Assembly: GCA_001940925.1 (NCBI GenBank)
Contig: MSGZ01000015.1
Location: 1 to 61,663, forward strand
Reading direction: 5' to 3'
DNA length: 61,663 nt
Source: Ruminococcus sp. Phil11
GTDB lineage: Bacteria; Bacillota; Clostridia; Oscillospirales; Ruminococcaceae
Below the pieces are notes generated by a model. That model made no database searches. It was not told the DNA's origin and saw only the letters and a program-made list of their open reading frames with translations. Below are positions 45,531-54,261 of this stretch, in pieces. The translations under genes were made by a program, and so were the position numbers. Numbering within the stretch: the first letter of the stretch is position 1; each line of letters starts with the position of its first letter.

Positions 45531-45559
45531 ATGACTTTTCAACAGAAAAATGCTATGAT
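45531..45559 (+). promoter_or_regulatory. Probable promoter of the AraC-family gene
   Basis: ATGACT, 17 bases, TATGAT with TGC before the -10. Confidence 0.5.
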
Positions 45560-45583
45560 AAGTGCATGAAAGGGGGCCATCCT

Positions 45584-46351
45584 ATGTTCCAGATCCACCG
45601 GATGGGCTGCGGCTGCCGACATGACAGCAGCTTTGTATTTGACCACCCGCAGGGCTATGACGGATATCTGGTGCTGTTCATCAAAACACGCGCCGTGTTC
45701 CAGTTGAACGGTGAAACTGTCACCGCTGAACCGGACTCGTTTATTATTTATGACCGCCGCACACCGCAGTATTACCGCGCGTGCGAAGACCGCTATATCA
45801 ATGACTGGATCCTGTTTGACTGCTCCGAGCCGCTCGCGCCCGGCGTTGAGGTACGCTTCAACGAACTGATCTATATCGGGGAGCAGATTAACATTTCCCA
45901 GTATTTCCAGCTGCTTGCCGACTGCCATTACCGCGGTACGAGCTCGCAGCCGGTCGGCCTGCTGATCCGTGCGATGCTGACAGAGGTATTCGGCAAAACA
46001 CAGATCGAACCGAATACGGAGCTGCCGCATTACCGCGAGCTGCTTGACCTGCGCAGACAGATCTATGCACAGCCGTCCCGCGACTGGAGCACCGAACACA
46101 TGGCCAAGCTTCTGAGCATCAGCACGCCGTATCTCCATGCGCTCTACAAAAAGGCATTCGGCGTCACCTGCAATGCGGATGTGATCCAGAGCAGACTGGA
46201 ACAGGCACAGCATTTCCTGACCAATTCCGGCATGACGATCGAGGAAACTGCGTTCTCCTGCGGATACAGCAGCGTCGTGCATTTTTCCCGCCAGTTCAAG
46301 CAAAAATTCGGCATTACGCCGTCCGAATGGCGCAAGCTGCGCGCAGGCTGA
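45584..46351 (+). CDS. AraC-family regulator with N-terminal cupin
   Basis: The 255-residue product starts at the ATG at 45584 (AGGGGG upstream; an ATG six codons earlier has no ribosome site). Residues 1-110 form an AraC-ligand cupin (YDGYLVLFIKTRAVFQL). Residues about 155-255 contain two helix-turn-helix motifs (STEHMAKLLSISTPYLHALYKK and SCGYSSVVHFSRQFKQKFG). The target is unknown; the epimerase/alcohol dehydrogenase pair downstream is a candidate. Confidence 0.88.
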   Translation: MFQIHRMGCGCRHDSSFVFDHPQGYDGYLVLFIKTRAVFQLNGETVTAEPDSFIIYDRRTPQYYRACEDRYINDWILFDCSEPLAPGVEVRFNELIYIGEQINISQYFQLLADCHYRGTSSQPVGLLIRAMLTEVFGKTQIEPNTELPHYRELLDLRRQIYAQPSRDWSTEHMAKLLSISTPYLHALYKKAFGVTCNADVIQSRLEQAQHFLTNSGMTIEETAFSCGYSSVVHFSRQFKQKFGITPSEWRKLRAG

Positions 46352-46369
46352 AAAAAGCAGAATATTTCG

Positions 46370-46411
46370 ATAGGATATGTTAAGAATCAAATAGCATATC
46401 CTATTTTTTTT
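46370..46411 (+). terminator. Terminator after the AraC-family gene
   Basis: ATAGGATATG / CATATCCTAT stem followed by TTTTTTT. The T run doubles as the upstream part of the next promoter. Confidence 0.85.
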
Positions 46412-46432
46412 GCAAATATCTTGTGCTATAAT
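46404..46432 (+). promoter_or_regulatory. Extended -10 promoter of the epimerase gene
   Basis: TGCTATAAT extended -10 with a T-rich, non-consensus -35 made of the preceding terminator's T tract. Confidence 0.5.
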
Positions 46433-46463
46433 AATGGCGAACAAACGGAGAGGAGCTGGAACT

Positions 46464-47489
46464 ATGCGGATTTTGCTGATCGGCGGAACCGGAACAATCA
46501 GCATGGCAGTCACCCGTCTGCTTGAATCGCAGCAGCATGAAGTGATCTTGCTGAACCGCGGCAGCCGCACCCGTGAGCTCCCTGACAGCGTCCGCGTGAT
46601 CACGGGCGATATCTCCGACGAAGCCGATATCCGGCAGAAGCTCGGCGGGATGCACTTTGACGCCGTTTGTGAATTTATCGTTTTTACCCGCGAACAGGCC
46701 GAACGCGATTTCCGGCTGTTCCGCGGTCTGACGGATCAGTATATCTTCATCAGCTCGGCCTCTGCCTATCAGAAGCCGCCTGCAGATCCAGTCATCACAG
46801 AGAGCACCCCGCTCGCCAATCCGTTCTGGCAGTATTCCCGCGACAAGATCGCGTGTGAGGATTTCCTCATGCAGCAGTACCGCGAAAACGGATTTCCCGT
46901 CACGATCGTCCGGCCGAGCCACACCTACGACGAACGGTCGGTGCCGCTCGGCGTACACGGCAAAAACGGCAGCTGGCAGGTACTGAAACGGATGCTGGAG
47001 GGCAAGCCGGTCATCATTCACGGTGACGGCACCTCGCACTGGACGGTCACCCACAACACAGACTTCGCAGCGGCATACTGCGGTCTGATCGGAAATATTC
47101 ACGCGGTCGGGCAGGCTTATCAGATCATGTCCGAAGAACGCGTCACATGGAACCAGATCTACGGGATCATTGCAGATGCACTCGGATGCAGGGCTGATTT
47201 CTGTCATATCCCGTCCGATTTTCTCGCAGCCGTCAGCGACTATGACCTGACCGGCAGCCTGATCGGCGACAAGGCCTGCTCCGTGCAGTTTGATACGTCC
47301 AAGATCCGGCGGGCTGTTCCCGGCTTTGCGGCGAAGGTCCGTGCGGATCAGGGCATCCGGCAGACAGTTGCCTATATCCTGTCGCATCCGGAGCTGCAGA
47401 TCCCTGATCCTGAATTTGACGCATGGTGTGACCGCGTGATCTCCGCCTACCGGAATCTCGAGGAGGAACTGAAACATGCTGAACTTTAA
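46464..47489 (+). CDS. NAD-dependent epimerase/dehydratase family protein (extended SDR)
   Basis: The 341-residue product starts at the ATG at 46464 (GAGGAG eight bases upstream). It has an N-terminal Rossmann motif GGTGTISMAV, FISSASAY for the catalytic Ser, and an atypical region in place of YxxxK (WQYSRDKIACE supplies Tyr and Lys). It resembles the plastid CSP41/RNA-binding and isoflavone-reductase-like SDR groups. It overlaps the next gene by 14 bases. Substrate unknown. Confidence 0.82.
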   Translation: MRILLIGGTGTISMAVTRLLESQQHEVILLNRGSRTRELPDSVRVITGDISDEADIRQKLGGMHFDAVCEFIVFTREQAERDFRLFRGLTDQYIFISSASAYQKPPADPVITESTPLANPFWQYSRDKIACEDFLMQQYRENGFPVTIVRPSHTYDERSVPLGVHGKNGSWQVLKRMLEGKPVIIHGDGTSHWTVTHNTDFAAAYCGLIGNIHAVGQAYQIMSEERVTWNQIYGIIADALGCRADFCHIPSDFLAAVSDYDLTGSLIGDKACSVQFDTSKIRRAVPGFAAKVRADQGIRQTVAYILSHPELQIPDPEFDAWCDRVISAYRNLEEELKHAEL

Positions 47490-48657
47490 TTTTTGCAGTC
47501 CGACGGAATTTGTTTTCGGCAAGGGCAGAGAAAACGAAACCGGTCATTATGTCAAGAAATACGGCGGGAGCAAGGTGCTTCTGCATTACGGCGGCGGATC
47601 CGCAGTCCGGAGCGGCCTGCTGGATCGCGTCAAGACGTCGCTGACCGAAAACGGCATCGCTTTTGTTGAACTCGGCGGCGTCAAGCCGAATCCGCGTGAT
47701 ACGCTCGTATATGAGGGCATTGAGCTTTGCCGCAGGGAGCAGGTCGATTTCATCCTTGCAGTCGGCGGCGGCTCCTCCATTGATTCGTCCAAGGCGATCG
47801 CAATGGGCGTGCCCTATGAGGGCGATTTCTGGGATTTCTACGTGACGGGAAAACAGATCGAGAGGGCGATTCCTGTTGGTACCGTTTTGACGATTGCAGC
47901 AGCCGGAAGTGAGGGATCCGGCGATTCTGTGATCACGAAGGAGGCGGACGGACTCAAACGGGGAGCGGGTTCCGACCTGATCCGTCCGCGCTTCTCTGTG
48001 CTCAATCCGGAGCTGACCTGCACCCTCCCCGCCTATCAGACGGCGTGCGGTGCGACGGATATCATGGCTCACGTTTTTGAGCGTTATTTTACAAATACAA
48101 CAGAGGTCGAGATTACGGACAGGCTTTGCGAAGCCGTCCTGATGACCATGATCAAGGAAACACCGCGCGTGATCGCGGATCCGGACAATTACGATGCCCG
48201 CGCCAATATCATGTGGGCAGGCATGGTCGCACACAACAACATCGTCGGCGTCGGCAGAGAGCAGGACTGGAACAGCCACGGCATTGAGCACGAGCTTTCC
48301 GCACTGTATGACTGCGCGCACGGTGCCGGTCTGGCGGTCATCATGCCCGCGTGGATGGAATATGTCTGCAAGCATGATGTGATGCGCTTTGCGCAGGTCG
48401 CTGTGCGCGTCTGGGGCTGCAAAATGAACTTTGCGGATCCCGAGACAACGGCACGCGAGGGTATTCAGCGATTCCGGAGCTTCCTCCGTTCGATCGGTAT
48501 GCCGATCAATTTTGAAGAGCTCGGCGCAAAAGAAGCCGATATCCCGAAGCTGGTACAGAGCTTCGGGATCGGCAGCGGCGAGACCGGCGGTTTTGTGCAT
48601 CTGAAAGCAGCGGATATCACAAAAATCTATGAGATCGCTGCACATGCCGCCCTGTAA
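47476..48657 (+). CDS. Iron-containing alcohol dehydrogenase (butanol dehydrogenase/YqhD type)
   Basis: The 393-residue product has the NAD(P) motif VGGGSSIDSSKAIA and metal-ligand region GATDIMAHVFE ... HGIEHELSALYDCAHGAGLAV (Asp and three His). It would reduce aldehydes or ketones to alcohols, for fermentation or detoxification. Translation is coupled to the epimerase by a 14-base overlap, so the two may work on related carbonyl compounds. Confidence 0.92.
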   Translation: MLNFNFCSPTEFVFGKGRENETGHYVKKYGGSKVLLHYGGGSAVRSGLLDRVKTSLTENGIAFVELGGVKPNPRDTLVYEGIELCRREQVDFILAVGGGSSIDSSKAIAMGVPYEGDFWDFYVTGKQIERAIPVGTVLTIAAAGSEGSGDSVITKEADGLKRGAGSDLIRPRFSVLNPELTCTLPAYQTACGATDIMAHVFERYFTNTTEVEITDRLCEAVLMTMIKETPRVIADPDNYDARANIMWAGMVAHNNIVGVGREQDWNSHGIEHELSALYDCAHGAGLAVIMPAWMEYVCKHDVMRFAQVAVRVWGCKMNFADPETTAREGIQRFRSFLRSIGMPINFEELGAKEADIPKLVQSFGIGSGETGGFVHLKAADITKIYEIAAHAAL

Positions 48658-48728
48658 CACAGCCAACTTCCTTTTCTGACAATTCTGTTGCCTGAACTTG
48701 CAGAATTGTTATGAATCCCCATTCAAAA

Positions 48729-48792
48729 GCATAACACGTTTTCCGCAAGACCGATGAGAGGGGGGGAGTGCGGGAAACGTGTTGTGCTTTAT
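48729..48792 (+). terminator. Long terminator hairpin after the alcohol dehydrogenase
   Basis: An 18-bp stem with G-U pairs joins 48729-48746 to 48770-48787; the loop contains seven G in a row and TTTAT follows. A smaller AATTCTG/CAGAATT hairpin precedes it (48681-48707). Confidence 0.7.
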
Positions 48793-48802
48793 ACAGAAAC
48801 AT

Positions 48803-48838
48803 ACACCGCCTTTCCGCTGCTTGCCGGAAAGGCGGTGT
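48803..48838 (-). terminator. Hairpin after the GH30 gene
   Basis: A perfect 13-bp stem (ACACCGCCTTTCC and its complement) lies just past the GH30 stop; only a short T stretch follows on the minus strand. Confidence 0.65.
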
Positions 48839-48843
48839 TGTAT

Positions 48844-51435
48844 TTACTGTTTCAGAATGATCTGTTTCAGGAGAGAGAGGTCAGCCGCACTGAGTTTGCC
48901 GTCGCCGTCAAGATCGCCGGCTTCCCAGTCGGTCACAGTCCCCTGCGTGCAGAGGTACTTCGTCAGCATGACCGCATCCGCGACCGTGACGGAGCCGTCA
49001 CTGTTCACATCGCCGCGCAGAGGCCCTGCCTGCGTCTCAATGCCGTAGACCTCGATCTCCGCGATGTTGCAGCAGTAAACGCTGTCCGGATTGGACGAAC
49101 TCTGCGGTGCACCGGAAGGCACTGCATATTTGATGTAGCGTGCCGTGATGTTCTGCGTATCCAGCGGCACATACTGCATTCCGAAGCCCGGAACACCCGA
49201 GATCGTGTACACGGTCTCCCAGTTCTCACCGTCCTTCGAGACCATGAACATGCCGTCCGTGCAGCGGTACTCCTTGCCGGAACGCGGGCAGTAGCCGATC
49301 GCCTGAAGCTGATACAGCCCGCCGAGATCGGCCTGCACCCAGCCGTCCCCGACGCCGTCAAAGAAGCTGGACGAATTGCCGTCAAATGCCTTTTTTGCAT
49401 CGTCCGAGGACTGATGCCACGGCTCGGAACCCGTGACCTTTGACGGATCAATTGCGATCTTCTGATAATTCGTCATCGTGCTCGGCGTTCCGTAGAGCTC
49501 GATCTCCGCGATGTTGCAGCAGTATACGCTGTCGCGGTTATAGCTGTTCTTCGGCGCGCCGGACGGCACCGCGTACCGGACATAGCGTCCTGTTGCCTGA
49601 GAGGTCGGGATCACATAATGCATACCGTAGCTCGGCTCACCCGGTACGGTATAGACCGTTTTCCAGTCCGTGCCGTTTTCGGATACCATGAACATGCCGT
49701 CGCCGCAGCGGTATTCGTACCCCATGCGCGGGCAGTAGCCGATCGTCGTGATATCGTAGACCTCGCCGAGATCCGCCTGCACCCAGCCGTCGGCAACGCC
49801 GTCGAAGAAGCTGCCGCGGTTGCCGTCAAACACCTTGTCATAGCCGGAATCAACAGCTTCGCGCCACGGGTCGGAGCCGGAAAGCACGGCGCGGCTCAGG
49901 TCGATCTTGTTTGCGCGCTCGGTCTCCCCGCCCATGCCGTCGATCAGATAGGTCGTGATCGAATTGGCCGGGAGCGTCACATTGAGCTGATTGCCCTGCA
50001 GCGCGGTCGTGCCGATATCCGCCCAGCTTTCGGAATTGCTGGTGCGGATACCCTGTGCCGCCGTACCGACCTTCGAGAAGCCGGAGAGGTCAAAGGTATA
50101 ATCCGCATTGCCGCCGCCCAGATTGAACGCGACAATGACGACTCTGCCGTTTTCCTTATCGAATGCCGCCATGCTGCGGTTCGAGGAATTGAGCATGATC
50201 ATGCCGGGGCGGATATACCGCGAAAACTGCCCGAATGCGTAATATTTCTTCGAGAGGATGACCTCGTTCTTATCGTGATCCGCGACGGCCACACCCCAGA
50301 ATCCGGTGTTGATGTTCGGCATACCGGAATCCTTGTTGCCGTTGTAGCCGACCGAACTGACATGGTTGTCGATCAGCTGCCAGAGGATCCATGCGGAGGC
50401 ATTCAGGCCGTTGCAGTCTGTGGTGATGCGCTCCGCCAGCCAGAGTGCGCCCTCCATGTTGCCGGCATTCGTACCGGCGGTGCCCTTTCCGTCCACCTCG
50501 CTCATCCAGAGGTTCTTGCCCTCGGAAAGTGCCAGATTCTTGAGCTCGCCGCGCTTGCTGCCGCCGTAGGTATGCGTATCAATGCGGGAGATCGCCTGCT
50601 TGGCTTCGGTCGAGAGCATCTTGTAGGTGTCGATCTGTGAGTCAATCGAGGTCTCATCACAGGCGGAGATCATGATATTATTAAGGTTTCGCTTGTCAAG
50701 TGATTTTTTCAGTTCCGTGATAATCGTTGATTCGGAGCTGCCGGCGTCAAAATGACAGCCCTCCTGCTTCGCGCTGTATGCGCCCCAGAAATTTGTATAC
50801 GGCTCGTTCATCGGATCGATGCTCTGCACCGTGATGCCCCACTCGTTCTGATAATGCGCGCAGACCTCTGCGAGATACTCCGCAAAATCGTCATAGCAGT
50901 CATCCTTCAGGTTATTCTTGCCTGCATCCGTATTACCGGTCGAGCAGCCGCTCTTGCACATATAATACGGCGGGGAATTGGAGAACATCTCCGTGATCAT
51001 GTCCTCCCCTGCCGCCTCGATGCAGCGGCGCAGGACATTCCGCTGATTCGCGTCCGCGTTCCAGTCATAGGTCACCTGCCCGTTGTTATAGACCGTATAC
51101 CCCGGCATATTGGAATCCGTGCGCGTGATGTGATGATGCGACGGGTCATCGCCGCCGCCGATGTTGAAGCGCGCGATATTCAGGTGCAGACCGTTCTCGC
51201 CGTAGAACAGATCGGCACATTTCTGGGAGAGCTCGTCGTTATAGCCGACGCGGTTCGCCCACCAGCAGAGCGAGCTGCCCCAGCCCTCAAACACGCCGCC
51301 GTTGATCTCGTAGCGGTCAGACGGCGACAGCGTGACCGTCGTCGCCGCGGAGACAGGCAGTGCGCCGGTTCCGGCACTCATGCAGGCGATTCCCACAGCC
51401 AGCAGAGCCGAAATGATCTTTTTCATTGATTTCAT
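48844..51435 (-). CDS. Secreted GH30 glycosidase (endo-beta-1,6-galactanase-like) with two F5/8-type modules and dockerin
   Basis: The 863-residue product starts at the ATG at 51435 (AAGGGG upstream); signal peptide 1-30. The GH30 barrel (about 35-400) has the acid/base Glu211 in SIDPMNEPY and nucleophile Glu313 in LWMSEVDG. The opening GWGSSLCWWANRVG is like GH30 subfamily 5 galactanases, not glucuronoxylanases (GFGG...). A beta-sandwich follows to about 500, then two homologous F5/8 type C modules (about 512-655 and 658-795) and a type I dockerin (about 803-863: GDVNSDGSVTVADAV, GDLDGDGKLSAADL). It would cut galactan side chains of arabinogalactan; arabinose released nearby would suit the araA operon. 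Confidence 0.9.
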   Translation of the reverse strand: MKSMKKIISALLAVGIACMSAGTGALPVSAATTVTLSPSDRYEINGGVFEGWGSSLCWWANRVGYNDELSQKCADLFYGENGLHLNIARFNIGGGDDPSHHHITRTDSNMPGYTVYNNGQVTYDWNADANQRNVLRRCIEAAGEDMITEMFSNSPPYYMCKSGCSTGNTDAGKNNLKDDCYDDFAEYLAEVCAHYQNEWGITVQSIDPMNEPYTNFWGAYSAKQEGCHFDAGSSESTIITELKKSLDKRNLNNIMISACDETSIDSQIDTYKMLSTEAKQAISRIDTHTYGGSKRGELKNLALSEGKNLWMSEVDGKGTAGTNAGNMEGALWLAERITTDCNGLNASAWILWQLIDNHVSSVGYNGNKDSGMPNINTGFWGVAVADHDKNEVILSKKYYAFGQFSRYIRPGMIMLNSSNRSMAAFDKENGRVVIVAFNLGGGNADYTFDLSGFSKVGTAAQGIRTSNSESWADIGTTALQGNQLNVTLPANSITTYLIDGMGGETERANKIDLSRAVLSGSDPWREAVDSGYDKVFDGNRGSFFDGVADGWVQADLGEVYDITTIGYCPRMGYEYRCGDGMFMVSENGTDWKTVYTVPGEPSYGMHYVIPTSQATGRYVRYAVPSGAPKNSYNRDSVYCCNIAEIELYGTPSTMTNYQKIAIDPSKVTGSEPWHQSSDDAKKAFDGNSSSFFDGVGDGWVQADLGGLYQLQAIGYCPRSGKEYRCTDGMFMVSKDGENWETVYTISGVPGFGMQYVPLDTQNITARYIKYAVPSGAPQSSSNPDSVYCCNIAEIEVYGIETQAGPLRGDVNSDGSVTVADAVMLTKYLCTQGTVTDWEAGDLDGDGKLSAADLSLLKQIILKQ
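49050..49905 (-). repeat. Tandem duplication encoding two F5/8 type C modules
   Basis: Two ~430-base units share blocks such as SSFFDGVGDGWVQADLG, EYRCxDGMFMVS and DSVYCCNIAEIE, a recent internal duplication. Confidence 0.8.
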
Positions 51436-51502
51436 ATACACCCCTTCTTTCTCTGTATGTTCAGCGGAACGCAGGTACAGCCGAACATATTACAGCAATT
51501 AT

Positions 51503-51531
51503 AGTATAACATGTCTGTACAGGAGATGCAA
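51503..51531 (-). promoter_or_regulatory. Promoter of the GH30 gene
   Basis: Minus strand TTGCAT, 17 bases, TATACT with TGT before the -10. Confidence 0.75.
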
Positions 51532-51652
51532 TAGAAAAAATTGCTGAATTTATGCACTTTTGTATTGACTTTCCGGATTCCGGCATTATTCCGGAGAATC
51601 CGCCGCTTTTTCCGCATAAAATGTACAAACCCGGAAAAACAGCCGCAAACCG

Positions 51653-51681
51653 TTTACAAAACCGGGAAACTGTGTTATAAT
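51653..51681 (+). promoter_or_regulatory. Promoter of the MATE gene
   Basis: TTTACA, 17 bases, TATAAT with TGT before the -10. Confidence 0.8.
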
Positions 51682-51714
51682 ACAGTTTCGGGTAAACAGA
51701 AACGGAGGGATTCC

Positions 51715-53067
51715 ATGGCGGGAAGCAAGGATCTGACAGTCGGAGAGCCTTCACAGGTGCTCCGGCGGTTTTGTCTGCCGCTGTTCGGCAGCATCATTTT
51801 TCAGCAGCTCTACAATCTCGCGGACAGCTTTGTCGCGGGCAAGTATATCGGTCAGGACGCGCTGGCGGCCGTCGGCAACAGCTATGAGATCACGCTGATC
51901 TTTATTGCATTCGCATTCGGCAGCGGGATCGGCACCTCGGTCGTGACGGCAAGGCTGTTCGGCGCAAAGCAGTATGCCAAAATGAAAACGGCAATTACCA
52001 CGGCACTGATCGCGATCGGCACGGTCACGGCAGTGCTGATGCTGCTCGGTCTGCCGCTGAACAGTCCTCTGCTGCGGCTGATCCATACGCCGGAGAATAT
52101 CTTTCCGGATTCCGCCTCGTACATGACCGTCTACATTCTGAGCCTGCCGTTCGTGTTCTTTTACAATGCGGCGACCGGCGTTTTCTCCGCGCTCGGCGAT
52201 TCCAAAACGCCGTTCCGGTTTCTGGCGGCGTCGTCCACGGCAAATGTCGCAATGGACATTCTCTTTGTCCGGTATTTCCAATTGGGCGTACCGGGCACCG
52301 CATGGGCAACCTTGATCTGTCAGGGCGTAAGCTGTGTTCTTTCCATGTTCTTTTTACAGAAAAGACTGCAGGGCATCCGCACGGAGCAGAAGCCGCCGCT
52401 GTTCTCCGTGCACCTGCTGAATCAGATCGCGGTCATCGCGATCCCGAGCATCCTGCAGCAGAGCTTTATCTCGGTCGGCAATATCATCATCCAGCGCGTC
52501 ATCAACGATTTCGGCTCCGCCACGGTCGCGGGTTATTCCGCGGCGGTCAAGCTGAACAATCTCGTGATCACCTCGCTGACGACGATCGGCAACGGCGTCT
52601 CCAATTTCACCGCGCAGAATCTCGGCGCGAATAAAAAAGAGCGTGTCCCGGAAGGCCACAAAGCGGCCTGCAAAATGGTCTGGTGCATTATGATCCCGTT
52701 CATGGTGCTGTATTTCTTCGCGGGTGCGCCGCTGGTGCAGTTCTTCCTCAAAGAACCCGGCGCAGAGGCCGTCGGCACGGGCGTGCTGTTCCTGCGCATC
52801 GTCTCCCCGTTTTATCTGATCGCGGCACTGAAGCTCGTCTCCGACGGCGTGCTCCGCGGTGCCGGCATGATGCTCCAGTTCATGACCGCGACCTTCACCG
52901 ATCTGGTGCTGCGCGTCGTGCTCGCATGGGTGCTTTCCGTCCCGTTCGGCTCGCCCGGCATCTGGACGGCATGGCCGATCGGCTGGTGCGTCGCAACGGT
53001 CATTTCGGTCACCGCTTATATCCGCAGCTTCCGCAGAGAACATCCGGATACAGTTGTACATACATAA
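51715..53067 (+). CDS. MATE family multidrug/Na+ antiporter
   Basis: The 450-residue product starts at the ATG at 51715 (GGAGG upstream). It has twelve predicted helices and MATE signatures: LPLFGSIIFQQLYNLADSFVAG in helix 1 and a second-half repeat IAIPSILQQSFISVGNIIIQ. It exports cationic drugs or metabolites using Na+ or H+. It stands alone with its own promoter. Confidence 0.93.
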   Translation: MAGSKDLTVGEPSQVLRRFCLPLFGSIIFQQLYNLADSFVAGKYIGQDALAAVGNSYEITLIFIAFAFGSGIGTSVVTARLFGAKQYAKMKTAITTALIAIGTVTAVLMLLGLPLNSPLLRLIHTPENIFPDSASYMTVYILSLPFVFFYNAATGVFSALGDSKTPFRFLAASSTANVAMDILFVRYFQLGVPGTAWATLICQGVSCVLSMFFLQKRLQGIRTEQKPPLFSVHLLNQIAVIAIPSILQQSFISVGNIIIQRVINDFGSATVAGYSAAVKLNNLVITSLTTIGNGVSNFTAQNLGANKKERVPEGHKAACKMVWCIMIPFMVLYFFAGAPLVQFFLKEPGAEAVGTGVLFLRIVSPFYLIAALKLVSDGVLRGAGMMLQFMTATFTDLVLRVVLAWVLSVPFGSPGIWTAWPIGWCVATVISVTAYIRSFRREHPDTVVHT

Positions 53068-53080
53068 TGCGCATTTTGGC

Positions 53081-53109
53081 TTGACATTTGTCAGCCGGTA
53101 TGTTACAAT
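53081..53109 (+). promoter_or_regulatory. Promoter of the GH5 gene
   Basis: TTGACA, 17 bases, TACAAT with TGT before the -10. Confidence 0.85.
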
Positions 53110-53140
53110 AATACCATAAAACGGAAAGGGAGATTTCATC

Positions 53141-54091
53141 ATGCTGTTTCAACAGAGCTTTCACAAGGGGATCAATTTAGGCGGCTGGATGTCCCAGTGC
53201 GACTACACACAGCATACACTGGATACATGGATCACGGAGCCGGATTTCGCGCAGATCGCGGCCTGGGGCTTTGACCATGTACGCATCCCTGTGGATTATA
53301 ATATCTTTCAGGCCTCTGACGGCAGCTTTCTCGATGCCGGCTTTGACTGCCTGCAGTATGCCGCGGTGCTCTGCAAAAAGTATCACCTGAACCTGATCCT
53401 CGATCTGCACAAGACGGCAGGCTTCTCCTTTGACGAGGGCGAGACCGAGGAAGGCTTCTTTGACAGTGAGAGCTTTCAGGAGCAGTTCTATCAGCTCTGG
53501 GAGGAATTTGCCCGCAGATACGGCAATGACCCCGAACACATCGCATTTGAGCTGCTCAATGAGGTCACCGATCAGTCCTATATCGAAAAATGGAACCGCA
53601 TTGCGGATACCTGCATCGAACGGATCCGGAAGTTTGCGCCGGAGACCTATATCCTGGTCGGCAGCTTCAACAACAACGGCGCGAAGGAGATCCCGTACCT
53701 CGACCCGCCGCATGATGATAAGATCATCTACAATTTCCACTGCTATGAGCCGCTGCTCTTTACGCATCAGGGCGCGACATGGACGGTCCGCATTGACCCC
53801 GCCGCACGGATGCGCTTTGAGGAAAGCGAGACCTCCGAAGCCTATTTCGAAACGCTGTTTGCCGCCGCGATCCAAAAGGCGAAGGAGAACAATACCGTGC
53901 TTTACTGCGGCGAATACGGCATGATCGACGTTGCAAGGGCGGACGATTCGCTCAAGTGGTTCAAGGTCATCAACAAGGTCTTTGAAAAGTACGGCATCGG
54001 CCGGAGCGTCTGGACATACAAGGGACTGGATTTCGGTCTCACGGATGCGAAATACGACGGCTGCCGCGACGAGATCATAAAATATCTGTAA
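53141..54091 (+). CDS. GH5 family glycosidase without signal peptide
   Basis: The 316-residue TIM-barrel product has the acid/base Glu141 in FELLNEVTD and nucleophile Glu258 in YCGEYG, plus the conserved N-terminal KGINLGGW and HVRIPVDY. It begins directly in the catalytic domain, with no signal peptide, dockerin or binding module, so it should act inside the cell on imported beta-glucan or mannan oligosaccharides. Length matches single-domain GH5 enzymes. It is monocistronic, with a strong promoter and terminator. Confidence 0.92.
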   Translation: MLFQQSFHKGINLGGWMSQCDYTQHTLDTWITEPDFAQIAAWGFDHVRIPVDYNIFQASDGSFLDAGFDCLQYAAVLCKKYHLNLILDLHKTAGFSFDEGETEEGFFDSESFQEQFYQLWEEFARRYGNDPEHIAFELLNEVTDQSYIEKWNRIADTCIERIRKFAPETYILVGSFNNNGAKEIPYLDPPHDDKIIYNFHCYEPLLFTHQGATWTVRIDPAARMRFEESETSEAYFETLFAAAIQKAKENNTVLYCGEYGMIDVARADDSLKWFKVINKVFEKYGIGRSVWTYKGLDFGLTDAKYDGCRDEIIKYL

Positions 54092-54098
54092 TACAAAT

Positions 54099-54135
54099 GC
54101 CCGTGACCGGAACAAACCGGCCGCGGGCGTTTTTC
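54099..54135 (+). terminator. Terminator after the GH5 gene
   Basis: GCCCGTGACCGG / CCGGCCGCGGGC stem followed by GTTTTT. Confidence 0.9.
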
Positions 54136-54197
54136 ATAAATCCGGGGTGTACTGCTCGTGCACTGTTCACAAAAAATGTCTCCTTCGTACAAATCAC

Positions 54198-54226
54198 TTG
54201 CTTTTTTCCGCTTCGTATATTATAAT
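54198..54226 (+). promoter_or_regulatory. Promoter of the AGCS symporter gene
   Basis: TTGCTT, 17 bases, TATAAT. Confidence 0.75.
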
Positions 54227-54261
54227 AAAAGTATCTTGTAATTTGTAAGGAGGCAGACCCT

